Position numbers and translations under genes: made by a program. A DNA stretch of 64,000 bases. Origin: Teichococcus vastitatis. Its GTDB lineage: Bacteria > Pseudomonadota > Alphaproteobacteria > Acetobacterales > Acetobacteraceae. The notes below the pieces were generated by a model, which was not told where the DNA came from, made no database searches, and saw nothing but the letters and a program-made list of their open reading frames with translations. Numbering within the stretch: the stretch's first letter is position 1; each line of letters begins with the position of its first letter. Below, in pieces: positions 55,685 to 64,000 of the stretch. Location of the stretch: contig NZ_QXGS01000002.1 of NCBI RefSeq assembly GCF_003604215.1, positions 124,001 to 188,000 of the forward strand, in the 5' to 3' direction.

Positions 55685-56809
55685 ATGCAAGAGCCTGCCT
55701 ATCTGGATCCCCGCACCGGGGCCACCTTTCCGCTCGCCGAGCCGCGCTGGTGCGGCCCCGAGGGCCAGCCGCTGCTGTTGACCGACCTGCCCGGCCTGGG
55801 CCGCGGCGACATCGACCGCAGCAAGGGCAGCCTGTGGCGCTATGCCGCCGCCCTGCCCTTCCGGCCGGATGCGCCGATCACGCTGGGCGAGGGCTGCACG
55901 CCGCTGCTGCCGGGCGAATGGGCCGGTGCGCCGGTCCGCTTCAAATGCGAATGGTTCATGCCGAGCGGCTCCTTCAAGGACCGCGGCGCCTCGGTGATGC
56001 TGTCGCTGCTGCGGTCGCAGGGCGTGTTTCGCGTGCTGGAGGATTCCTCGGGCAATGGCGGCGCCGCCATCGCCACCTATGCGGCGGCGGGCGGGATGCG
56101 CGCCAAGATCCTGGTGCCGGACTCGACCAGCCCGGCCAAGACGGTGCAGTCGCAGACCCTGGGCGCCGAGATCGAGCTGGTTCCGGGCAGCCGGCAGGAC
56201 TGCGCCGACGCGGCGGTCGCGCAGGCCCGGGACATCTTCTACGCCAGCCACAACTGGCAGCCTTTCTTTCTGCACGGCACCAAGACGCTGGCCTATGAGC
56301 TTTGGGAGGATCTCGGCTTCCGCGCGCCGGACAATGTGATCATTCCCTGCGGCGCCGGCTCCAACATCCTCGGCTGCGCCATCGGCTTCGCCGAGTTGCG
56401 GCGCGCCGGCGAGATCGACCGGCTGCCCCGCCTGTTCGCGGCGCAGCCGGCGCATTGCGGCCCGATCGCCCGCGCTTTCCTGCGCCTGCCGGAGGAAGCA
56501 CCACGCCCGACCGTGGCCGAAGGCACCGCCATCGCCCATCCGGTCCGTCTGGCCGAGAACCTGGCGGCGCTGCGCGAAAGTGGCGGCGGCGCCGTGCTGC
56601 TGGAGGAGGCGGAGATCATCGAGGCCACGCGCGGCCTGGCCCGGCGCGGCCTCTATGTGGAGCCGACCTGCGCCCAGGCCGCGGCCGCCTTCGCCCGGCT
56701 GCTGGAGGCGGGTACCATCGGCCGCCACGAGACCACGGTGGTGGTGCTGACCGGCAGCGGGCTGAAAAGCACGCAGCGCCATGCCGAGCTGCTGGGGCTG
56801 ACGCTGTGA
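55685..56809 (+). CDS. Threonine-synthase-like PLP-dependent enzyme
   Basis: 374 residues of PLP fold type II. The lysine that binds PLP is Lys98 in PSGSFKDRG, followed by EDSSGNGGAAIATYAAAGG (phosphate/substrate loop) and IIPCGAGSNILG (PLP phosphate loop). A short zinc-finger-like N terminus, LDPRTGATFPL, resembles class II threonine synthases. Its stop overlaps a GTG that starts an M81-peptidase remnant. Assignment to threonine synthesis versus another elimination reaction is uncertain. Confidence 0.8.
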   Translation: MQEPAYLDPRTGATFPLAEPRWCGPEGQPLLLTDLPGLGRGDIDRSKGSLWRYAAALPFRPDAPITLGEGCTPLLPGEWAGAPVRFKCEWFMPSGSFKDRGASVMLSLLRSQGVFRVLEDSSGNGGAAIATYAAAGGMRAKILVPDSTSPAKTVQSQTLGAEIELVPGSRQDCADAAVAQARDIFYASHNWQPFFLHGTKTLAYELWEDLGFRAPDNVIIPCGAGSNILGCAIGFAELRRAGEIDRLPRLFAAQPAHCGPIARAFLRLPEEAPRPTVAEGTAIAHPVRLAENLAALRESGGGAVLLEEAEIIEATRGLARRGLYVEPTCAQAAAAFARLLEAGTIGRHETTVVVLTGSGLKSTQRHAELLGLTL

Positions 56810-57054
56810 CGGGGGGTGCGCGCATCGCCCTGCCGGGCTTTTCCATCGAATGCCACCGCTTCGCCCCGCCGGCAACGGAGGCGGATGACCGCGCCCGTTG
56901 CCGGCTGGAGGGCGAGGCGATGCTGGCCGATGCGCGGGCCGGGGCCTCGTGCTCCCTGGGCGGGATGCCGGGCTTCGTGCAGAACATGGACCGGGCCGGA
57001 CCCTGGCAGCCGCGCCCGGTGCTGCCGCTTGATCCCCAGGCACGCTGGCCGTAG
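56806..57054 (+). pseudogene. N-terminal remnant of an M81 (MlrC-like) metallopeptidase
   Basis: 82 codons starting with a GTG that overlaps the preceding stop. Translation [23 protein letters not shown] matches in outline the family start (a Gly-Phe-x-His-Glu-Thr-Asn-Thr-Phe-Ala-Pro segment) but the metal motif HETNTFAP is reduced to [21 protein letters not shown] also fits the family. M81 proteins have about 490 residues, so this is the first sixth only, with its metal site broken, and fbp starts 67 bp later. Confidence 0.6.
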
Positions 57055-57121
57055 CGGAACGGGATCAGGGCGCGGCCCCGGGCGATGCCCCGCCCACCGC
57101 CTCGCTCAAGGAGCTTCCCGC

Positions 57122-58141
57122 ATGCAGCGCATCACCCTGTCCCGCTTCCTGATCGAGCAGCAGCGGCAGGACAAGAACCTGCCGCCGCAGCTGCGCCTGC
57201 TGATCGAGGTGGTGGCGCGCGCCTGCAAGGCGATCAGCTTCACCATCAACAAGGGCGAGCTGGGCGGGGTGCTCGGCAGCCTCGGGCAGCAGAACGTCCA
57301 GGGCGAGGTGCAGAAGAAGCTGGACGTGATCGCCAACGATATCCTGCTCGACGCCAATGAATGGGGCGGCAACCTCGCCGCCCTGGCGTCGGAGGAGATG
57401 GAGGCGATCCATCCCATCCCGCATCGCTACCCCAAGGGCGAGTACCTGCTGGTCTACGACCCGATCGATGGTTCCAGCAACATCGACGTCAATCTCAGCG
57501 TCGGCACCATCTTCTCGGTGCTGAAGGCGCCGGAGGCGGTGTCCGGCCGCGCCGTGACCGAGGCGGATTTCCTGCAGCCAGGGCGGCAGCAGGTGGCGGC
57601 GGGCTACGCGATCTACGGGCCGCAGACCACCCTGGTGCTGACCTTCGGCAGCGGCGTGTTCGGCTTCACGCTGGACCGCGAGGTGGGCTCCTGGGTGCTG
57701 ACCCAGCGCAACATCACCATCCCCGCCGGTCATCGCGAATTCGCCGTCAACATGTCGAACCAGCGGCACTGGGCGCCGGGAATGCGGCGCTACGTCGCCG
57801 ACTGCATCGCCGGCCGCGACGGCCCGCGCGGCGCCGATTTCAACATGCGCTGGACCGGCTCCATGGTGGCCGACATCGAGCGGATCCTGCGCCGCGGTGG
57901 CATCTTCCTGTATCCCTGGGACTCGCGGGAGCCGGACCGGGCCGGCAAGCTGCGGCTGATGTACGAGGCCAACCCGCTCGGCCTGATCATCGAGCAGGCG
58001 GGCGGCGCGGCCACCGACGGCGCGCGGCGCATCCTCGACATCCCGCCGGACAGCCTGCACCAGCGCGTCGCGGTGGTGATGGGATGCACGGCCGAGGTCG
58101 CGGCGGTGGCCGGCTACGCCGCGGAACCGCCGGCCGCCTGA
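57122..58141 (+). CDS. fbp: Fructose-1,6-bisphosphatase class 1
   Basis: 339 residues. The metal site is complete in LASEEMEAI (Glu pair) and [20 protein letters not shown] in overlapping form; sugar-binding [24 protein letters not shown] and the final [16 protein letters not shown] are also present. It hydrolyses fructose 1,6-bisphosphate in gluconeogenesis and pentose pathways, together with rpe of this window. Its start follows AAGGAG. Confidence 0.96.
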   Translation: MQRITLSRFLIEQQRQDKNLPPQLRLLIEVVARACKAISFTINKGELGGVLGSLGQQNVQGEVQKKLDVIANDILLDANEWGGNLAALASEEMEAIHPIPHRYPKGEYLLVYDPIDGSSNIDVNLSVGTIFSVLKAPEAVSGRAVTEADFLQPGRQQVAAGYAIYGPQTTLVLTFGSGVFGFTLDREVGSWVLTQRNITIPAGHREFAVNMSNQRHWAPGMRRYVADCIAGRDGPRGADFNMRWTGSMVADIERILRRGGIFLYPWDSREPDRAGKLRLMYEANPLGLIIEQAGGAATDGARRILDIPPDSLHQRVAVVMGCTAEVAAVAGYAAEPPAA

Positions 58142-58151
58142 GGCGGATGCG

Positions 58152-59933
58152 TCAGCCCTGGTGCTCGGGGCCGATGTTCGGCCGCGGCGCCCCGGCGCGC
58201 GGCCCGCGCTCCCGCCCGCGGCCATCCAGCGCCGACCGCACCCGATCAGCCAGTTCCGAGCGGCGATACGGCTTGCCCAGCACATCCATGCTGGAGGAGC
58301 GCGGCACCTGCACCGTCAGATCCTCGTTGTAGCCGGTGGTGAGCAGGACCGCCGCGTGGGGCGCCCGCTCCCGGAAGATTTCCGCCAGCATCAGGCCGTT
58401 CATGCTGCCCGGCATCAGGATGTCCGAGAACAGCAGGTCGATGCCGTCGGCGCCCTGGCGGTCGAGGATCGCCAGCGCCTCGTCGGCGTTGCCGGCCGGC
58501 AGAACGCGGTAGCCCAGATCCTCCAGCTGTTCGCAGGCCAGGGCCAGCACGTCCTCGCTGTCCTCGACCACCAGAACGGTTTCGGCGGCGCCGCGCCGCT
58601 CGATCTCCTGGGATCGCGGGGCGGCCGGGCGGGGCGGCGTGGAGATCTCGGGCGCCGCCGGGAACAGCATGCGGATGGTGGTGCCCTGGCCCAGCTCGCT
58701 CCGGATCTCCAGCTTGCCCAGGGATTGCTGCACGAAGCCTAGCGCCATGGCGAGGCCGAGCCCGGTGCCCTTGCCGGTGCCCTTGGTGGTGAAGAACGGC
58801 TCGGTGGCGCGCTCCAGCACGTGCGGCGGCATGCCGCAGCCGGTATCGGCCACTGACAGCACCACGTAACGTCCGCCGGGCAGGCCGTTATCGGGCAGGG
58901 TTTCCACCGTGGTGGTGATGGTCACCGTGCCGCCTTGCGGCATCGCGTCGCGCGCGTTGATGACCACGTTCAACAGCGCCATCTCCAGGTGAACGGGATC
59001 GAGCTGCGCCGGCGGCAGGCGGCGCTGCAGGTTGAAGCGCAGTTCGACCTGGTTGCCGACCGAGCTTTCCAGCATGTCGCCGAATTCGTTGATCAGGGTG
59101 TTGAGCTCGGTCGGCCGCGGGTCCAGCCGCGTCTTGCGGGCGAAGGCCAGCAGCTGCTTGGTCAGCTTGGCGCCACGATCGGCGGCCTCGGCCGCGCGCG
59201 ACAGGTAGCGCAGGGATGTCGGATCCTCCGTCCGGCGGCCCAGCAATTCCAGGCTGCCGGAGATGGACTGCAGCAGGTTGTTGAAGTCATGCGCCAGCCC
59301 GGCGGTGAGCTGGCCGATCGATTCCATCTTCTGCGCCTGCCGGAAGGCCTGTTCCGAGGCCCGGCGGCGGCTGACATCGAGTTGCGAGGCGAAGAAGTAG
59401 ATCAGCCGGTTCTCATCATCATAGACCGGGGCGATGTAGACGCCGTTCCAGAACGGCGTGCCATCGCGCTTGTAGTTCAGGATCTCAACGGAGATCGGCT
59501 CCTCGGCGGCCACGGCCCGGCGCAGCAGGGCCACCTGTTCCCGCTCCGTCTGCGCACCCTGAAGGAAGCGGCAGTTGCGCCCGATGATCTCGTCCTGGCG
59601 GTAGCCGGTCAGGTCCTCGAAGGCGCGGTTGGCGAACACGATCGGGTTGTCGTGCTGGTTCGGGTTGGTGAGGATCATCGGCATCCGGGTCATCTCGACC
59701 GCGGCGAAGAACACGCTGCCGCGATTCCCCAGCCCCGGGTCGGACACCGTCGCCTCCTGCCAGTGCCGGAAGCCGGGTCCGCCGGTGGGCGAATGGGCCG
59801 CCGATTCCGCATCGCTCTCGACGCGGCCCTGGGCGGGAACGCCGCGGCTTTGCTGCCAGCCTTCGCCCTGCACATCCTCTTCCTCAGGATGCTCAACCCG
59901 CACCCGGCCCGCCTCGTCTCCGCTCACGCTCAT
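58152..59933 (-). CDS. LOV-domain hybrid histidine kinase (blue-light photoreceptor type)
   Basis: About 593 residues. LOV domain (about 78-190) with the photoactive cysteine in GRNCRFLQG (Cys121) and the FMN-binding pattern FANRAFEDLTGY and NYKRDGTPFWNG; HisKA box with His215 in LAHDFNNLLQSI; ATPase lid with INARDAMPQGG (N box), DTGCGM and GTGLGLAMALGF (G boxes); C-terminal receiver with its phosphoacceptor Asp near 504 in LFSDILMP and Lys in LGKPYRRSEL. Cytoplasmic, no membrane helix. The start at 59933 is chosen; the first 70 residues are disordered. Convergent with fbp, 10 bp. Confidence 0.9.
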   Translation of the reverse strand: MSVSGDEAGRVRVEHPEEEDVQGEGWQQSRGVPAQGRVESDAESAAHSPTGGPGFRHWQEATVSDPGLGNRGSVFFAAVEMTRMPMILTNPNQHDNPIVFANRAFEDLTGYRQDEIIGRNCRFLQGAQTEREQVALLRRAVAAEEPISVEILNYKRDGTPFWNGVYIAPVYDDENRLIYFFASQLDVSRRRASEQAFRQAQKMESIGQLTAGLAHDFNNLLQSISGSLELLGRRTEDPTSLRYLSRAAEAADRGAKLTKQLLAFARKTRLDPRPTELNTLINEFGDMLESSVGNQVELRFNLQRRLPPAQLDPVHLEMALLNVVINARDAMPQGGTVTITTTVETLPDNGLPGGRYVVLSVADTGCGMPPHVLERATEPFFTTKGTGKGTGLGLAMALGFVQQSLGKLEIRSELGQGTTIRMLFPAAPEISTPPRPAAPRSQEIERRGAAETVLVVEDSEDVLALACEQLEDLGYRVLPAGNADEALAILDRQGADGIDLLFSDILMPGSMNGLMLAEIFRERAPHAAVLLTTGYNEDLTVQVPRSSSMDVLGKPYRRSELADRVRSALDGRGRERGPRAGAPRPNIGPEHQG

Positions 59934-60185
59934 GTTCGACCCGCCAGATCCACGCTGCACCGCACTCAACGTTCCGCGCTGCTCCCGGTTTGGCGACCGC
60001 AAGCTTTGCCGTCCAGTCTTCGCCCGTCTCATTTCTGCAACTACAGGTTGGTACAGTTCGGCCTGGCGCAAGTCCATGCTCGCGGCGGCCCGTCGGAAGG
60101 GCGGGGCGGGAACCTAGCCTTGCCGGCAACCCTTGGACAAGGCAGACCCGTTCCGGGCACACGGCACCCCCCGTGACCTGGGGCG

Positions 60186-60208
60186 TCATGCGTATCATAT
60201 AACATCCC
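60186..60208. promoter_or_regulatory. Putative Zur box upstream of the CobW GTPase gene
   Basis: The reverse strand reads GGGATGTTATATGATACGCA. The ATGTTATA half-site is exactly the left half of the Zur consensus GAAATGTTATA-N-TATAACATTTC, with the right half weaker. It sits 39-61 bases before the CobW ATG, where zinc-dependent repression would act. Alignment with known boxes would decide. Confidence 0.5.
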
Positions 60209-60246
60209 AAGCGCCGCCCGATCCCGACCCGGCAGGAGGAACCCGC

Positions 60247-61221
60247 ATGAGCGAGACCAGCGACACCACCATTCCCGTTACCGTTCTCACCGGCTATCTC
60301 GGCGCCGGCAAGACCACCCTGCTGAACCGCATCCTCAGCGAGAACCACGGCAAGAAATTCGCGGTGGTGATCAACGAATTCGGGGAACTCGGCGTGGACA
60401 ACGACCTCGTCATCGACGCCGACGAGGAAGTGTTCGAGATGAACAATGGCTGCATCTGCTGCACCGTGCGCGGCGATCTGGTGCGTATCCTGGGCGGGCT
60501 GATGAAGCGCCGCGGCCGGTTCGACGGCATCATCGTGGAAACCACCGGCCTCGCCAATCCGGCCCCGGTGGCGCAGACCTTTTTCATGGATGAGGACGTC
60601 AAGCGCGCGACGCGGCTCGACGCCATCGTCACCGTGGTGGATGCCAAGAACCTCCTGGCCCGGCTGGAGGACAGCAAGGAGGCGGAGGAGCAGATCGCCT
60701 TCGCCGATGTGATCGTGCTCAACAAGATGGACCTGGTGACCGAGGACGAGGCCGCCGAGGTCGAGCGCCGCATCAAGGCGATCAACCCCTATGCCGAGAT
60801 CCGCCGCGCCACCAAATCCGATGTGCCGGTGGATGCGGTGATCGGCCGCGACGCCTTCAAGCTGGAGCGCATCCTGGAGCGCGAGCCGGATTTCCTGGAA
60901 TCCGACGAGCACGAGCACAATGACGACGTGCTGAGCATGAGCTTCGAGGTGGAGCGCCCGATCGACCCCGAGCTGTTCAACGCCTGGATCGGCGGCCTGC
61001 TGCAATCCAAGGGCCAGGACCTGCTGCGCACCAAGGGCATCCTCCACTACCAGGGCGAGGATCGGCGCTTCGCCTTCCAGGCCGTGCACATGATCGCCGA
61101 TGGCGACTTCATCGGCCCCTGGAAGGAAGGCGATCCGCGCAAATCCAAGATCGTCTTCATCGGCCGCAATCTGAACCGTCCGCAGCTGCGCCGCGGCTTC
61201 GAGGGATGTGTGGCCGGATGA
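60247..61221 (+). CDS. CobW/COG0523 family GTPase, probable zinc metallochaperone
   Basis: 324 residues. P-loop GYLGAGKTT (residues 16-24), the diagnostic CxCC metal motif [11 protein letters not shown] (Cys69, 71, 72), Walker B-like [17 protein letters not shown] guanine motif, and a Glu/His-rich segment [10 protein letters not shown] near residue 220, which may add metal ligands. The C-terminal CobW_C domain follows. It loads zinc into client proteins at low zinc. ATG at 60247 after an AGGAGGA site. The stop overlaps the WD40 gene. Confidence 0.9.
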   Translation: MSETSDTTIPVTVLTGYLGAGKTTLLNRILSENHGKKFAVVINEFGELGVDNDLVIDADEEVFEMNNGCICCTVRGDLVRILGGLMKRRGRFDGIIVETTGLANPAPVAQTFFMDEDVKRATRLDAIVTVVDAKNLLARLEDSKEAEEQIAFADVIVLNKMDLVTEDEAAEVERRIKAINPYAEIRRATKSDVPVDAVIGRDAFKLERILEREPDFLESDEHEHNDDVLSMSFEVERPIDPELFNAWIGGLLQSKGQDLLRTKGILHYQGEDRRFAFQAVHMIADGDFIGPWKEGDPRKSKIVFIGRNLNRPQLRRGFEGCVAG

Positions 61222-62249
61222 GCGAGACGGCGAACGACGCGGATTTCCTGCTGTCCTCCCGCGGCCGGTCGGAGGAGCTGGGCGCCTGGGTGATGGCGGT
61301 GGCCTTCGGGCGGGATGGTCATGGCTGCGCCTTCTCGCTCGGCGACGGCACGCTGCGGCTGGCCTCGACCGAGGATGAGTGGCGCCGGGTGGAGGCGCAT
61401 GACGGCGCCGCCCTGTCGCTGGTGCCGGATGCCGAGAACGGCTTTCTGTCCGGCGGCGATGACGGCAGGTTCCTGCGCGTCACCGCCGCGGGCGAGATCA
61501 GCGAACTCGCCGATTTCGGCACCATGAAGTGGGTGGAGCACCTGGCCAGCCATCCATCCGGGCTACGCGCCGCCTCGGTGGGCAAGGTGGTGCACCTGTT
61601 CGGCCGCGACGGGGCGAAGCTGAAGGCGCTCGTCCATCCCTCCACGGTGGGCGGCGTCGCCTTCGACGCCAAGGGCAAGCGGGTCGCGGCCGGGCATTAC
61701 AACGGCGCCAGCGTCTGGTTCGTCAACAGCAAGGAGGACAAGCCGCGCGTGCTGCCCTGGAAAGGCAGCCACCAGCAGGTGCTGTTCAGCCCGGATGGCA
61801 CCCATGTGGTCACCACCATGCAGGAGAACGCGCTGCATGGCTGGCGCCTGACCGACCAGCAGGACATGCGGATGTCCGGCTATCCTGCCAAGGTCAAATC
61901 CTTCTCCTTCACCGCCAAGGGGCGCTGGCTGGCCACGGCGGGGGCGGATTGCGTCGTGCTCTGGCCGTTCTTTGCTGGCGGGCCCATGGGCAAGCCGCCG
62001 GTGGAGCTGGCCGGCGGCGACAGCATCGTCTGCACCCAGGTGGCCTGCCATCCGCAGCACGAGGTGGTGGCGGCCGGCTTCCAGGACGGTCTGGTGCTGA
62101 TGGCCGAGATCGGCTCGGGCAAGATCGTGCCGGTGGCGGCGCCGGGGCGGGGCGCGGTGTCGGCGCTTGCCTGGAACCCGTCGGGAACGCGGCTGGCCTT
62201 CGGCACCGAGACCGGCTTCGCCGGGGTGGTCGACCTGTCGAAACGGTGA
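61218..62249 (+). CDS. WD40-repeat protein coupled to the CobW GTPase
   Basis: 343 residues, a beta-propeller of about seven WD40-like blades, for example [24 protein letters not shown] (shown across two blades), [45 protein letters not shown] and [18 protein letters not shown]. No signal peptide. The ATG overlaps the GTPase stop (ATGA), so they are made together and probably act together in zinc handling, for example as a client or scaffold. The WD40-CobW pair recurs in alphaproteobacteria. Confidence 0.85.
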   Translation: MSETANDADFLLSSRGRSEELGAWVMAVAFGRDGHGCAFSLGDGTLRLASTEDEWRRVEAHDGAALSLVPDAENGFLSGGDDGRFLRVTAAGEISELADFGTMKWVEHLASHPSGLRAASVGKVVHLFGRDGAKLKALVHPSTVGGVAFDAKGKRVAAGHYNGASVWFVNSKEDKPRVLPWKGSHQQVLFSPDGTHVVTTMQENALHGWRLTDQQDMRMSGYPAKVKSFSFTAKGRWLATAGADCVVLWPFFAGGPMGKPPVELAGGDSIVCTQVACHPQHEVVAAGFQDGLVLMAEIGSGKIVPVAAPGRGAVSALAWNPSGTRLAFGTETGFAGVVDLSKR

Positions 62250-62606
62250 AGCGGGTCCGCCCCGCCGCCTTTCCGCTGGAGGAATGAGTGAGGTCCGGGG
62301 AAATGCCGTTCCCGGACCGCTCCTGATGCAGCCCGCCAGCCGCAACATCTCCGCGAACGGCGCGCCGCCCCGCGAACGCGATGTCGCGTCAGCGCCACCG
62401 GCGCCGCCGCCACGGCCGATCGGCGCGGAACCGTGCATGACATCTCCTTCATGCCGGCGCTGTCGCCTGAACAGGTGAGCGGCGCTGCCCTTGTTGACGA
62501 GGCATGCCCAAGATGCCCAAGGCGACGGGCCGCCCCGAGCAGCGCCACGCCAGGCTGGCGACACACCGCAACCTGATGATGGCACCGTCGCGCGGGCCCC
62601 GCCGCA
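62250..62606. other. Gene-free stretch between two convergent genes
   Basis: 357 bp. It holds a hairpin with an 8-10 bp stem at 62292-62318 (GGTCCGGGgAA against TTCCCGGACC) that may terminate the WD40 transcript. I see nothing else. Confidence 0.5.
62292..62318 (+). terminator. Hairpin after the WD40 gene
   Basis: GGTCCGGGgAA (62292-62302) pairs with TTCCCGGACC (62309-62318), one bulge, loop of six bases; 43 bases after the stop. No T-run. Confidence 0.5.
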
Positions 62607-64000
62607 TCAACCCTTCCGCACCGGCGCGAACAGCGTGCGGTAGGCGATGCCGCCCAGACGGAAATTCTCCACCTCCCGACGGGTCACCGCCACTTCCTGC
62701 TGCTGCAGCAGGATCGGCAGGGGAGAGCGTTCGCGGAACTCGCGCTGCAGCCGGCGATAGGTGTCGAGCCGCCGTGCGGTGTCCACCTCGCGTGTGTTGG
62801 CCTGGGCCGCCTCGCTCAGGGCCGGGTCGCGCCAATGGTTGCGCCACGCCACGGTCTTGAGCGGCGAATCGTCGCCATCATCAGGGTTCACCAGGAAGGC
62901 CTGGGCGTTGGAATGCGGGTCGAAATAATCCGAGCCCCAGTACAGCAGCGCCGCCTCGTGCTGCCGGGCACGGGTCTTGGTGATCACCTGCCGCTGCTCG
63001 CCGGACAGCAGGCGCACGCGGATGCCGACCGCGTCGAGGTCGGCCTGGATCGCCTGGGCCACGTCGGCGTGCGGCAGGCTGGAGAAATGGTCGAGCGTGA
63101 TGGCGAAGCCCTCCGCCGCGCCGGCTTCGCGCAGCAGGGCGCGGGCACGGTCGGGGTCGTGGCGGAAGCTGGTGTCGTCCAGCGCGCCCGGCATGCCGGC
63201 GGGCAGGAAATCCTGGTGCACGCGCCAGGTGCCGCGCACCAGGTTGCGCTCGATGCCGGTGTAGTCGATGGCCCATTTGATAGCCTGCGCCACGGGCGGC
63301 CGCCCGAGCATCGGATGGGCTTGGTTGAGGCCGAGATACAGCAGGAAAGCGCGGTCCTGGCGCAGGACGCGGAACGCCTCGTCGCCTTCCAGCCCCTGGA
63401 TCTGGTCGGCACTGAGGTTGCGGGCGATGTCCATGTCGCCCTGGCGCAGCTGCAGCAGCTGCGCCGCCGGGTCCGGCACGTGGCGGATCAGCACCCGGCG
63501 CAGCGCCGGGGCCGAAGGGTGACGGGGATTGGCCTCCAGCATCACGCTCTCGCTGGCGCGCCACTCGCGCAGGGTCCAGGCGCCGGAACCCGCGCTGTTC
63601 TGCCGCAGCCAGCCATTGCCCCAGTCATTCCCCTGGGCGTGGCGCATCACCGCCGCCTTCTCGACGATGCTGGCGACGTTGGCGTTGAGGCAGTACAGCA
63701 CGAAGCTCGGCGCGCGCGGCTCGGCGATGCGCAGCGTCACGCTGCGGGGGCCGCTGGCCTGAACCCGTTCCGCCACGTTGTCCGGCGTCAGGCCGAACTG
63801 GCCCAGGATAAAGGCCGGTGCCTTGTTCAGCGTCACCGCGCGCTGGAACGAGAACGCCACATCTTCCGCGGTGACGGGCGCGCCGGATGCGAAGACGCGG
63901 TCCGCGCGCAGATGGAAGGTGAAGCCCTGGCTGTCCGCCGCCACCTCCCAGCGCTCGGCGAGGTCGCCCACCATGCGGGTGGAATTCGCCGGGTCCACGG
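62607..64000 (-). CDS. ABC transporter peptide/solute-binding protein (SBP_bac_5), 5' partial
   Basis: At least 463 residues visible; the frame is still open at the right window edge, so the signal peptide is missing. SBP_bac_5 features: LRADRVFASGAPVTAEDVAFSFQRAV in overlapping form, YLGLNQAHPMLGRPPVAQAIKWAIDY, RALLREAGAAEGFAI and DLDAVGIRVRLLSGEQ. These proteins bind peptides or similar solutes for an ABC importer in the periplasm. The permease genes should lie beyond the edge. The substrate is unknown. Confidence 0.88.
   Translation of the reverse strand, partial: VDPANSTRMVGDLAERWEVAADSQGFTFHLRADRVFASGAPVTAEDVAFSFQRAVTLNKAPAFILGQFGLTPDNVAERVQASGPRSVTLRIAEPRAPSFVLYCLNANVASIVEKAAVMRHAQGNDWGNGWLRQNSAGSGAWTLREWRASESVMLEANPRHPSAPALRRVLIRHVPDPAAQLLQLRQGDMDIARNLSADQIQGLEGDEAFRVLRQDRAFLLYLGLNQAHPMLGRPPVAQAIKWAIDYTGIERNLVRGTWRVHQDFLPAGMPGALDDTSFRHDPDRARALLREAGAAEGFAITLDHFSSLPHADVAQAIQADLDAVGIRVRLLSGEQRQVITKTRARQHEAALLYWGSDYFDPHSNAQAFLVNPDDGDDSPLKTVAWRNHWRDPALSEAAQANTREVDTARRLDTYRRLQREFRERSPLPILLQQQEVAVTRREVENFRLGGIAYRTLFAPVRKG

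Overview
The window is high-GC DNA of about 70% G+C, dense in genes and free of insertion sequences, prophage, CRISPR arrays, rRNA and tRNA genes that I can see. Gene content points to an alphaproteobacterium, most likely an Acetobacteraceae member of the Roseomonas type. The evidence is a PhyR-NepR-EcfG general stress locus, a system I cytochrome c maturation cluster, a hemE/RP001-type (ppsR) neighbourhood with clustered GANTC sites, and adjacent chromosomal housekeeping genes (typA, fbp, rpe, rsmB, hrcA, maf). Family placement is inference from gene content only.

Layout. 1-9 kb: a leftward run of rsmB, rpe, a heparinase II/III-like gene, a glycosyltransferase, an ABC-2 polysaccharide exporter and two more glycosyltransferases, a surface-polysaccharide module behind two housekeeping genes. 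9-12.5 kb: a split chromate transporter, then a divergent GT39-type membrane glycosyltransferase coupled to a DedA protein. 12.6-18.7 kb: general stress response island with a repeat lipoprotein, DUF1328 protein, phyR, two ECF sigma genes, nepR, an HWE/HisKA_2 kinase and small envelope proteins. 20-26 kb: a metabolite:H+ symporter, prpE and acs (short-chain acyl activation) and a small Rieske protein. 27-33 kb: EVE and YciI genes, then the overlapping ccmCDEFGHI operon without ccmA or ccmB. 33-38 kb: YeeE/YedE transporter, DUF1194, DUF3775 and typA. 38-42 kb: AGE epimerase-trkA-trkH. 42-46 kb: two overlapping tiny membrane genes, hrcA-racemase, DUF808.

46-49 kb holds the most notable piece: maf and ppsR (RP001 family) diverge from hemE across 343 bp carrying a perfect DnaA box, weaker boxes and eight GANTC sites. 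This is the gene arrangement known around the chromosomal origin of Caulobacter and Rickettsia, so it is a strong oriC candidate. To the right are a frameshifted CLC channel pseudogene, tsaE, a KefB/C-type antiporter, a 39-residue charged protein behind a consensus EcfG promoter, an oxidoreductase, an argE-like peptidase, a threonine-synthase-like gene, an M81 peptidase remnant, fbp, a LOV hybrid histidine kinase, a Zur-box-preceded CobW GTPase with a WD40 partner, and an incomplete peptide ABC-transporter binding protein at the right edge.

Regulatory reading: EcfG-type -35/-10 pairs (GGAAC-N16-CGTT, perfect or one mismatch) occur before the repeat lipoprotein, the small lipoprotein after the kinase, the 39-residue protein, and in a gene-free stretch before the symporter. 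Together they suggest that the stress locus controls local targets. Many gene pairs overlap by ATGA, GTGA or TGATG, indicating translational coupling.
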